From UBA1731 sp964440985 (GTDB lineage Bacteria; Verrucomicrobiota; Kiritimatiellia; RFP12; UBA1067): 17,629 bases of DNA. The notes under the pieces were generated by a model that was not told the DNA's origin, made no database searches, and saw only the letters and a program-made list of their open reading frames with translations. Made by a program: the position numbers and the translations under genes. Of this stretch, positions 8,325-16,600 are shown piece by piece (the first letter of the stretch is position 1; each line of letters starts with the position of its first letter). The stretch spans positions 1 through 17,629 of the forward strand of contig CAYTWE010000047.1 in assembly GCA_964440985.1 (NCBI GenBank). The letters run 5' to 3'.

Positions 8325-9910
8325 GCCGTAGTATGCGGTGCGGTATTGTGAGACTGGCGGCTGTCGCGGGATTTGCGGCGCTGAGCGTTGCGTCCTTCGC
8401 CGCCGATCAGGTTGGGTTGTACGACTATCCCAGGCTTCATGTGCCGCAGACGCTCTTGCGCGTACAGCTGATGAATGCTGTACGCGCCGGCAACATAACG
8501 AACATGGAGGCAATCTGCCGGCAGGGGCTTGAGCTTATGCCGGGGGATGCCACATGGCAGTACAATCTGGCGTGTGCGCTTGCATACCGCGCCACGCCGG
8601 ATGCTGCGCTTGATGCGCTTGACAAGGCCGTCAAGGCCGGTTTCCGCAATGCGGCGGCAATCGAGGCCGACAACGACCTGAAGCGCATCGCCTCCACGGC
8701 GCGATTCAAGGCGATTGTGCAGGAGGCGCGGGATACCGCGAATCTTCCCGTTCCGGGGATGCCGTATCCCAAGACGGCAAGGTTGACACAGGGTACGAAA
8801 CTCGTTCTCACAAAGCAGAATCTCATTTGGGATTTTGACCGTGGTCTTTATGTCGCAAACTTCAAGTTCCTGCGGGGCGTCAGTGAATCCGCCGAGGCGC
8901 GGGCCGCTCTGTACGACGGTCCGGCCAAGGATGTGCTGGCGGCATGGATAGCAGACGGAACGGCTTCTGGCAACGGCGGCGATCTGTACGTGAACCGTGA
9001 CGGCAACCATTCCCGCATAAAGACGGATGCGTTTCCGCTGCTTTCGGAGCTCTGCTTTGAGGCAGAGGCGAGACGGAAGAACGTTGACAAGGCTTTGCCG
9101 AATGCGCTCTACCCCGGTGCTGCGGTCGTCGGAAACGCATCGCTTGCAATCAATTCGACAAACGATTCCTGTTCGCTCGTGCGCATGGCGATGCAGGATC
9201 CCGCCGCGCTGCTCGCTCTTCAGCAGTGCTATCTCGACAACCAGTTCTGGGTGTTTCCCGCCCACAAGGATTTTGTGCCGGAAAAGGGGATTGACCGCTA
9301 CATGGGCGTAACGCCGTGCGCGTTGCAGTCGGTAGGCTCAAGCGGGTCGGACAGGTATTTCGTCCGTGCGGCATTGGCCGCATCAGCGGCGTTGCGGACT
9401 GAAACCAAGGCGGCTGTACTCTCCAAGAAGGCCTTTGGACCGCTTATGCAGCATTTATTCAGGCGTACGCGCAGAGGTGTGGAGAGCGATGCCGATTACC
9501 TTACGGAAAAGGCGCATCCTACGGCATTCGACCGGGAGTCGCTTGACGTCGGGCGAATGGTTGAGATGGCGCATGGGCTTACGCCGGAATCAATACCTCC
9601 TGCGATTCTGCCGCTTTCGTCGTTTGTGCCGGTGAAGTCCACAGACCTCGAACGCGAACTTGATTTCACGTTCCGCCCGTTTGCAGCCTCCGGTTCGGGG
9701 CTGACGTACGCATGGCGCACGGTGCATGGCGATGCAGAGAGGGTTGTGATCACCCCAGGACAGAACGGTTCTGTACATCTTTCGGTGGATTGCCGCAACT
9801 TGACAAACCGCATAGATGTTGCCTGCTTCGCCAAGACGGCGACGAGCACATGGAGCGCACCATCGTTCATCTGCATATATCCGGTTTCCGCTGCCGGTTC
9901 CAATCGTTGA
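8321..9910 (+). CDS. Secreted protein with TPR-like N-terminus and Ig-like C-terminus, unknown function
   Basis: The product is not recognised as a whole. An N-terminal signal peptide (about residues 1-28, ending '...SVASFAAD') predicts export. Residues about 43-110 look like tetratricopeptide repeats ('WQYNLACALAYRATPDAALD'). The central region (about 140-440) has no motif I can name. The end (about 455-525) resembles an Ig-like module recurrent in planctomycete and verrucomicrobial secreted proteins: 'LTYAWRTVHGDAERVVITP' and then 'WSAPSF' near the C-terminus. The chosen GTG start at 8321 overlaps the argG stop in a GTGA arrangement, implying translational coupling. An in-frame ATG at 8333 would give the same signal peptide and cannot be excluded. 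Neither start has a strong Shine-Dalgarno. Confidence 0.85.
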   Translation: MSRSMRCGIVRLAAVAGFAALSVASFAADQVGLYDYPRLHVPQTLLRVQLMNAVRAGNITNMEAICRQGLELMPGDATWQYNLACALAYRATPDAALDALDKAVKAGFRNAAAIEADNDLKRIASTARFKAIVQEARDTANLPVPGMPYPKTARLTQGTKLVLTKQNLIWDFDRGLYVANFKFLRGVSESAEARAALYDGPAKDVLAAWIADGTASGNGGDLYVNRDGNHSRIKTDAFPLLSELCFEAEARRKNVDKALPNALYPGAAVVGNASLAINSTNDSCSLVRMAMQDPAALLALQQCYLDNQFWVFPAHKDFVPEKGIDRYMGVTPCALQSVGSSGSDRYFVRAALAASAALRTETKAAVLSKKAFGPLMQHLFRRTRRGVESDADYLTEKAHPTAFDRESLDVGRMVEMAHGLTPESIPPAILPLSSFVPVKSTDLERELDFTFRPFAASGSGLTYAWRTVHGDAERVVITPGQNGSVHLSVDCRNLTNRIDVACFAKTATSTWSAPSFICIYPVSAAGSNR

Positions 9911-9977
9911 GTGCGCACACAATCTCGCCATTTTTCATTTCAGCCGATGGATGAATGCTCTGCGCTGATGTGCGATG

Positions 9978-9986
9978 TGGTATAAT
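9978..9986 (+). promoter_or_regulatory. Extended -10 promoter of the DUF486 gene (TGGTATAAT), leaderless or nearly so
   Basis: TGGTATAAT is identical to the element before valS. It ends 9 bases before ATG 9996, so transcription is predicted to start within about 3 bases of the start codon. No -35 box is seen at the usual distance. An upstream in-frame ATG at 9975 overlaps this element and is therefore unlikely to be the start. The remaining bases 9911-9977 show no other recognisable feature. Confidence 0.65.
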
Positions 9987-9995
9987 GCCGATTCC

Positions 9996-10340
9996 ATGGG
10001 AAACATAAGTCTGACCACTGTAGGATTGCTTGCAATCTCCAACTTCATCATGTGCATCGCATGGTACGGGCATCTCCGCAACCTCGGAAGTGCGCCGCTG
10101 TGGATTGCAATAGTGTCCTCTTGGGCGATCGCGCTCGCCGAATACTGCTTTGCGGTGCCGGCAAACCGCATCGGGGCTCGGACGATGAGCCTTGAACAGC
10201 TTAAGATAACGCAGGAGGCCGTATCCCTGCTGATCTTCATCCCGTTCTCGATACTGATAATGAAGCAGCCGATATCCTGGAACTATGGCATTGCCATGGT
10301 CTGCATCCTCGCGGCGGTGTTCTTCATATCACGCGCATGA
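9996..10340 (+). CDS. DUF486 family small four-helix membrane protein (DMT superfamily type)
   Basis: This 114-residue protein is almost entirely hydrophobic, with about four membrane helices. It matches the DUF486 family, which belongs to the drug/metabolite transporter-like small membrane proteins. Supporting motifs are 'SNFIMCIAWYGHL' (15-27), 'SSWAIALAEYCFAVPANRIG' (41-60), 'SLEQLKITQEAVSL' (65-78) and 'WNYGIAMVCILAAVFF' (95-110). Length is typical of the family (about 110-117). Its molecular function is not established. The start at 9996 is chosen because the upstream ATG at 9975 lies before the -10 element, and because the family begins close to this Met. It appears to be a single-gene transcript, convergent with the secreted-protein operon on the right. 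Confidence 0.92.
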   Translation: MGNISLTTVGLLAISNFIMCIAWYGHLRNLGSAPLWIAIVSSWAIALAEYCFAVPANRIGARTMSLEQLKITQEAVSLLIFIPFSILIMKQPISWNYGIAMVCILAAVFFISRA

Positions 10341-10363
10341 GATGACGGTTTGCGCATTCCGGT

Positions 10364-11263
10364 TCAGTACGACCGCAAAGCCTTGAAGAAGTCGTCGTTC
10401 GATGTGCGGACGGTCGGGAACTCCAGTATCGAGAACCTGAACGGCTTGGACGGCGCGGGAGAGAAGTACAGGTCGGTTGTCCACCATTCGTTGAGTCCGA
10501 GTGTCGCCGGACACGGCTCATCGAGGACGATTCCGCTCGGCCCCATGCCCTTGCCGTCCGCCGAGCCGTCGTAGTCCGCGTCCTCAAGCGCGAACAGGCG
10601 TTCGTCGCCGCGCAGCGTGATGCGTTCGTTCGGACGCGGCGGATAGAACCGCAGGTCGCTCCGGGTCTGCCTGCGATACCCCTTGAACTTCGTCTTCTTT
10701 CCCGGCCCGTAGTCGAGGAAGGATGGAATTGCGCTGACGTGCACAACCATGCCGGTGGCCGGGCGCAGTGATTCCGCTGTCGGCGCAACCTCGAACTTCA
10801 GAAGAGGCGACTCCGGTTCGAGCCATGTCCGGAATCTCACGGAGGCACCGTCGAAGTTGAAATGCGCCTCGATGCCTGCGGCCTCGCCATCCGTGAACTT
10901 GCGCAGCGCGTCAGGACGCAGCTGCAGCCGGCTCCACGGAATGCCGTTCACGGTGAGCTTGACGGCATCGATCAGTCCGCATACGCCATGGCTGTCGTAG
11001 ACCTTCGTGAACGACTGGTTGTGTCCTGATCCATTGCTTGCGCTGAACGCGAAATGGCGCGGCTTGCCGTTGTGTGCGCGGACATTGCGGAACGAGAGGA
11101 TCCAGGACGCCTTGCCGTTGGCAAGGGTGGCTGTGCGTTCGAGCGACAGCTCCTTGCGAAGCGCATGCGGTTCGCGGATGTCCACGGAGATCGCCGCTGC
11201 GCACAGAAACGGCAGTGCTGCGGAAACGGCGCAGGTCGTGATGAACTTGATTGAAACTCCCAT
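10364..11263 (-). CDS. Secreted protein of unknown function, last gene of the secreted operon
   Basis: The product is not recognised. The 299-residue protein begins with a clear signal peptide (about 1-24, 'FITTCAVSAALPFLCAAA'). The mature part alternates hydrophobic and polar residues, suggesting a beta-sandwich. It includes 'SVRFRTWLEPESPLLKFEV' (141-159), an acidic stretch 'LEDADYDGSADGKGMG' (226-241) and 'LNEWWTTDLYFSPAPSKPF' (257-275). No catalytic motif is visible. The acidic D-x-D-x-D-x-S run could bind calcium, but this is speculative. Its ATG lies 5 bases after the DUF4838 stop, and a GGGAG inside the end of that gene sits 10 bases upstream. It is very likely translated from the same mRNA and probably works on the same substrate as its neighbours. 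Confidence 0.8.
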   Translation of the reverse strand: MGVSIKFITTCAVSAALPFLCAAAISVDIREPHALRKELSLERTATLANGKASWILSFRNVRAHNGKPRHFAFSASNGSGHNQSFTKVYDSHGVCGLIDAVKLTVNGIPWSRLQLRPDALRKFTDGEAAGIEAHFNFDGASVRFRTWLEPESPLLKFEVAPTAESLRPATGMVVHVSAIPSFLDYGPGKKTKFKGYRRQTRSDLRFYPPRPNERITLRGDERLFALEDADYDGSADGKGMGPSGIVLDEPCPATLGLNEWWTTDLYFSPAPSKPFRFSILEFPTVRTSNDDFFKALRSY

Positions 11264-11268
11264 GGCGG

Positions 11269-13596
11269 TCAGTCTCCCAGTCCAACGAAACGGAGGATTC
11301 CGAACATGTCACGGTTGTGGTTGTTGCCCATCGTGAATGCGTTTCCGTTCGATTCGCGCACACCGCCGCGCCGGTTGCTTACGATATTCGCGTTCCACTG
11401 GTCGTAGACCTTTGGTGCACCTTCGTCGAATGCGCTCCAGGGGACGAAGAACTCGGCCTGCCAGCCGCCGCCCTTGATTTTCGAGACGTGACGGAAGCCG
11501 GGGACGCGATAGTTGGCGTCGGCGGGCTGCACGATCGGCAGATGACGCTGCTTGCTGAGATAGTCGCGGTCAAGGCAGTCAAACGCAAACTGATACTCCT
11601 GCTCCTTGCCGAGTCCGGGCATGAAAAGAAGCTCTACGGAGTCGTTGGCCCACATGTCCTTTGCTCGATCCGCCTTTGGCGCGTACGGAGCGTCAATACG
11701 TCCGTGAAGTCCGTTTTCGTCCCAGGCGAGCCGAATCGCGGTCGGAGTCTTTGCCTTTGCTCCCGTCGTGGTAATCAGAAGCGGCATCGGCGGAACGGTC
11801 GACCAGTCGAGATTGCCTGTCCAGCGCTTGACGTCGTAGACGGGCGGCTCGTATGCCGCCAGCGCCCGGTGTGTCTTGAACGTCTCGATCCAGTAGTCAG
11901 TCATCAGCGCCAGGCGTCTCGCCTCCGCAGAACCCGGTGCAACGGCTTTCTGCGCCGCCGCGACACACGATTCAAGTTCTCCGATTGCATCGACGGACAA
12001 TGCACCGGATCGGCCTTTGCCTTGAACAACCACGTCGAGATAGGCTTTCTTCAGGATGCGGTGGAACTCCGCCATCTCGGCGCCGGCCTTTTCGCCGAGG
12101 CAGTCTCGCATGATCTCCGGAATCGCCTCGTCGGGATTGTAGTCCGGGTTCCATTCTGCCCGCCAGACGCCGTAGGCAGACCAGAAGTAGTGCCACATGT
12201 CATGTCCGCCGTCGAAGTCGTAAAAGAGGCCGCCTTCGCGGCTAAGGTATTTTCCGAGCAGCTTCGGCACATCGCCGACGAATTCGGGAATGATCGCGCG
12301 GGCGAAGCGGTCGTTTCGGTCGGTGTACAGCCAGGCCTTGAGCGCCGGCCTGCCGCCGAGGGCGTCGTACCATTCGCGAAAGATCCGGACGGCGTTGGCG
12401 GCGGCTTCCGGATTGCGCGTCTTTGCAGGCAGATCGCCGACGCACACGTTGACTTCGACGTTGTCGGGAAGCGTGAATCGCTTGTCGGACGGCGCATGGA
12501 GCGCCTGGTAGTAGATGAGCAGGAACAGGCGCTTGTCCGGCATTTCGCGCTTCAGCCGGTTGCCGAGATGCTGATAGAACCGCGCATAGATGTTGCACGC
12601 CCAGGCGTCAGGGCCGCGCCTGTCATCCGCCGGATTGATCAGCCCCAGCTTCTCTACGGTCGGATTCCCGGTGAACTCCGAACGCTGAAGGTACGTGTCG
12701 CAGACCCCGAACGAGCAGGTGGTCGGGGAGAACTCGCGGCGGTAGTTGCCGTTGTCGATTTTGCCGTTGGACGAATAGTAGAGTTTCCAGTCGTCGATCA
12801 GCAGATCGGCGAACGAGAGGTCGACCACGTTCCAGGCGTTGCCTATATGGGCGAACGGATTGTGCCAGAACTTGCCAGACGGGGAGGTGTAGAAGATCGT
12901 CTTGAGCTTGTCCGGATGGTTCTTGGCCATCGCTTCAGGCGTCGGCGAGTGCGATCCGCCCGGACACGCGACACCGCCGTCCTTCCAGAAGTCGACGAAG
13001 TTCCGTGCCTCATGTGTGCTGATCTCGCCCATGTAGGGTCGCCAATGGTCGATGCGGGCCTTGTTCTCCGCTGACGTGTACACGTAGTACTTGTCGCCGC
13101 GCTTCTTGAACCACGCCTCGTCCTCGTACGCAAATGGGCTGACCGTGAGATTCGAGATGGCAGGGTAGATTGTCCCGATTTCGCCGGGGAAGTACCATCT
13201 CACGCCCAACACGCGCTCGGCGAAGTCGAGCGCGGCATAGCGCGCATTGCCGCCGAGGACGATGCCCGTCGACGTCGTTCGCATCGCAATCTTCTGGCAC
13301 GTCGAATCGGATGCTGGCTCAAATGAAATCCTGAACTTCGCACCTTCCTTGAGCGGTGGACGCCCCACCGTCTTTTCAACGCATTTTTCGATGAGTGCTA
13401 CGCCCCATTTCACGTCAGCGTTCGTCAAGTCACCCTCGACCGAGAAGGCCGGCACGCCGTTTTCGACGAACGACATCGGTACGCCGGCTGGCGTCGCGGA
13501 GAGCGTGATGGGCGTCAGCGCCTTTGAATGGAGATTGTAGGCATTGGCCGAGCAAGCCGCGAATGCGGCGATTGCGATCGTTGTCAGCTTGTTCAT
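11269..13596 (-). CDS. Secreted DUF4838 protein with C-terminal CBM9-like carbohydrate-binding domain
   Basis: The 775-residue protein has a signal peptide (about 1-19, 'TTIAIAAFAACSANA'). Residues about 60-150 form an N-terminal alpha/beta domain like that preceding several glycoside hydrolases, including 'YAALDFAERVLGVRWYFPGE' (120-139). The DUF4838 region follows (about 330-510), with 'NVEVNVCVG' (379-387) and the late 'YGVWRAEWNPDYNPDEAI' (475-492). The C-terminus (about 590-773) has the CBM9/DOMON pattern: 'NDSVELLF' (651-658), 'WQAEFFVPWSAF' (712-723) and 'WNANIVSNR' (734-742). DUF4838 proteins are often found in polysaccharide-use loci, but their activity is not established and I cannot name catalytic residues. 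There is no Shine-Dalgarno: the 40 bases before the ATG are rich in A and C. It is the middle gene of a three-gene operon. Confidence 0.9.
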   Translation of the reverse strand: MNKLTTIAIAAFAACSANAYNLHSKALTPITLSATPAGVPMSFVENGVPAFSVEGDLTNADVKWGVALIEKCVEKTVGRPPLKEGAKFRISFEPASDSTCQKIAMRTTSTGIVLGGNARYAALDFAERVLGVRWYFPGEIGTIYPAISNLTVSPFAYEDEAWFKKRGDKYYVYTSAENKARIDHWRPYMGEISTHEARNFVDFWKDGGVACPGGSHSPTPEAMAKNHPDKLKTIFYTSPSGKFWHNPFAHIGNAWNVVDLSFADLLIDDWKLYYSSNGKIDNGNYRREFSPTTCSFGVCDTYLQRSEFTGNPTVEKLGLINPADDRRGPDAWACNIYARFYQHLGNRLKREMPDKRLFLLIYYQALHAPSDKRFTLPDNVEVNVCVGDLPAKTRNPEAAANAVRIFREWYDALGGRPALKAWLYTDRNDRFARAIIPEFVGDVPKLLGKYLSREGGLFYDFDGGHDMWHYFWSAYGVWRAEWNPDYNPDEAIPEIMRDCLGEKAGAEMAEFHRILKKAYLDVVVQGKGRSGALSVDAIGELESCVAAAQKAVAPGSAEARRLALMTDYWIETFKTHRALAAYEPPVYDVKRWTGNLDWSTVPPMPLLITTTGAKAKTPTAIRLAWDENGLHGRIDAPYAPKADRAKDMWANDSVELLFMPGLGKEQEYQFAFDCLDRDYLSKQRHLPIVQPADANYRVPGFRHVSKIKGGGWQAEFFVPWSAFDEGAPKVYDQWNANIVSNRRGGVRESNGNAFTMGNNHNRDMFGILRFVGLGD

Positions 13597-13656
13597 GTGT
13601 TTGGCGTGGTTATGTGTTTGTTGATTGATTGGCGGTGGACAGTCGGGGACGGGCGG

Positions 13657-16600
13657 CTATCGCAAGATCACGGTGAAGCCTGGCTTGCTGAACTCCTCCG
13701 GCGTCATGAGAATCACGTTTGCCGGGACGCTCCCTGTGAATGTGAGGTGCGAACCGTCTTCGACGACGAGTTTCGTGATTCCGGTGCGTGGCGTCGTGAT
13801 TGACGAGAAGCCGTCGAGCGAAGCGATGAAGTTTGCCCGCTTGGCGAGCGACAGCGAAAATCCCGCAGCGTCATCGGAGCGAAGGTTCGTGAATTCGACC
13901 GTTGCATCGCCGTTCAACCGGATTGAGCCGAAACCGGTGATGGCGTTCTGTACGGTCTTGCGCTCGGCGTTTGCAATCTCAAGCGTCGCCTCGTTCAGCA
14001 TGATGCCGCCGGTTCCGGCCGTGCCGTCGCCCTTCAGGACGAGCGTGGACTTTATTACCTCAGTGCCGCCGGTGTAGGTGTTGCAGGCCGAGAAGACGAT
14101 CTTGCCGGGCGTGAACGTCGATCCCTCGGACGAGGATCCGATCTCGATTGCATCACCGGAGATCACGTTCGAGAAAGCGCCTTCAACATCCGCGCCATAC
14201 GCCGTGATGCGCATCGGCGCCGTAACCTCCACTTCGCCCGCGACCTCTCCGTTGGACGTGAACAGGAATGCGCCGAGGCAGTTTTTGAATGTCATGCCGC
14301 CCGCCGGATGGAAGCGCGAGCCGCATCCGGAGGCCTTGATGCTGTTTGCGATCTTGACGCCGGGCTTTTCGAACCGGATGCAGCCGCCGGCCAGCGCACC
14401 TCCGCCGATGCGGATCGGTCCGGACGAGAACGCCGCGTCATTCCCCGGAATGGCCTGTACGCCGTTGATGACGGTCTCGCCGGAGTAGGTGTTTGCGCCG
14501 TCGAGTTCCAGCACCATGCCACTGATGTCGAATGAGGGTGGCGCGACGAGTGAAAGTCCGCCCGAACCAGTTATCTTGGCTTCAATCCGGGCTGCATACT
14601 GTCCGTTGCCCAACCAGCAGCCGACGACGACGCCTTCAGATGTTCCGAAATCAAGCGTTCCTTCGCCGCCGATTGACGCCGCACCCATATAGCCGCCGTT
14701 GTTTAGCAGGATAGGCGCGGGGTTCACGCCGTCGCCGACGTGGAGTGTAGCCCCTTGCGAAATCGTAAGCACCGAACGGCCGGAGGTGGCCGAGGTTTCG
14801 GTGGAGCTGCTGCCTTTGATCTTGAGGGCCGGAACAGACGTGTCCGCCGAAACGGTGGTGAGCGAATCGACGCGGACGGCTGATGTGGCGGTTCCGCCGT
14901 TCGCGAGTGCGGCGTATCCGCTGTACGGTGCAATTTTGTCATTGGCATAGGAGGCGAAGTCGATCTGGCCTGACGTTGTGACGAACATCGGCTCGATGAT
15001 GCGTCCGTCCGATGCGGTGTCCGGCGCCGTCGTGAAGGTGACCTTCCCCTCGAATGTCGATGCAGCATCGGAGAAGAACAGTGTGCCGCGATCTTCGCGC
15101 ACGGGTGCTCCGAGTTCATACGAGTGCACGATGTCCTCGTTTCGGAGGCGGACGCAGACCAGTCCCGCGCCGTTGTAGCGGAAGTTCCCGCCTGTGCCGA
15201 TTTTCGCCGTGATATTCGTTTTCACGCCGAAGTCTTTGTTGATAGATTCTGACACTTCGATGCGGCCGTTTCCGAGGCGGAAGTCGCGGGTTCCGAAAAG
15301 CGGCTCCTCGCCGGTGAGCATCGCCGGATAGTTTCCGATGACGAGCGTTCCGTCCGTGTTGTCGAAAAGCCCATTGATTGCAAGCGGTTCCTTGAACAGC
15401 AGGAGTCCGGCTCCGATTCGCCTGACGCCGCCGTCTGAAGCCGTGCCAGGGGCGGTTTCAAAGGCCTTGGAGAAAAGGATCTTGTGGTAGCCGCCGTCAT
15501 AGGGGTAGTCCCTGCACCGTATGTCGAGCGTCATGCCTTTTTCTCCGATGCAATGCGTGATCAATCCGTTTCCGCCGTCGAGGTTCATGTTGAACATAGA
15601 GACGTAGTCGAGTGCCCTGAACACGCCGCCGTTCCAGATGAACGTCTTTGCACGTGGCGAGGCCGAGACGCCTCTGTGAGATTCGAACACGCCGCCATCG
15701 GAGACCGTTACCTTTTCGGGGATTCCCTGACCCCAGCAGACGGTGCCGCCTGTGCGTACGTTCAGCGTCCGGTTCGTATAGGAATCGCCGTTGTAGATGA
15801 TGACTTGGTCATGGCGAAGCGGTTGTCCATAGTGTGCTCTGGTAGAAACGTTTGTCCCGCCGAGATATGCGCCGTTCTCGACCGTCAGCACGGAGTCGTT
15901 GTAGAAGTAGACGTAGTATCGTCCTAAATGACAGTCTCCGCCGCTAAGGGTGACATCAGAGCCGCCGTTCTCGTTGGTTCCGATGTGCATAGCGCCGCCT
16001 TCAAGGTTGGCGTTCAGCAGTCGTACCTTTCCGAGGAGCGTGACGCCACCGTCGCCGGTGATGCGGCTTCCGATCTCCATTGTCTGATTTGCCGGCGCAT
16101 TGATGCGGAGGCCTTCCCATGTTCCGTCGCCCTTGAAGGTGGATCTCAAGGTGACGCTGGTCGGCAGGTTTGTCGGCCAGCCGTTTTCCGTGCCGTCACC
16201 CAGTGCCAGCCGGGCGTCGCGCACGCCAAGCTCGCCGATGAAGCCGTCCAGGATCGGGAGAGACGATGCCGTGAGAGTGCGTTCGCCTCCTCTGTCGAAG
16301 CAGAATTGTCCGGAGCCCGAAAGGCGCAACCGGGATGTGTTTTGGCAATCGGAGTAAAGGGTGACCGGTTTGCCGTCCGTGTCGTTGAGATGCAATGCCG
16401 CGTCGCCTTCCGGAATGATGCGGTAGAGGTGGAAGTTGCCTATTCCCGGCGCGAACGAGATGGGGGCGACAGACGCATCCTTGTAGGATGCGATGACGTT
16501 TGTGAATGTGGTAGACGAGCCGAGAATGAACTTGAACTTCTCGGACGGCGTATCGTTTTGGGCTGCGAATGACAGTCTTGCGAAGTATTTACGGGCGCCG

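Noticed and set aside
6840..9265. Two overlapping long - strand frames (6840-8249 and 8198-9265) opposite argG and the secreted TPR protein.
   Set aside because: argG is certain on the + strand, and both antisense translations lack recognisable motifs.
9975..9995. An upstream in-frame ATG that would add 7 residues to the DUF486 protein.
   Set aside because: It lies upstream of and across the -10 element, so it would not be in the transcript; the family starts near the Met at 9996.
10333..10355. A short inverted repeat GCGCA/TGCGC between the convergent DUF486 and secreted-operon genes, as a possible bidirectional terminator.
   Set aside because: The stem is only 5 bp with a 13-base loop and no T-tract; this could arise by chance.
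11251..13074. A 607-codon open frame on the + strand, antisense to the DUF4838 gene.
   Set aside because: It is a shadow of a gene supported by signal peptide, DUF4838 and CBM9 patterns; its translation shows no family features.
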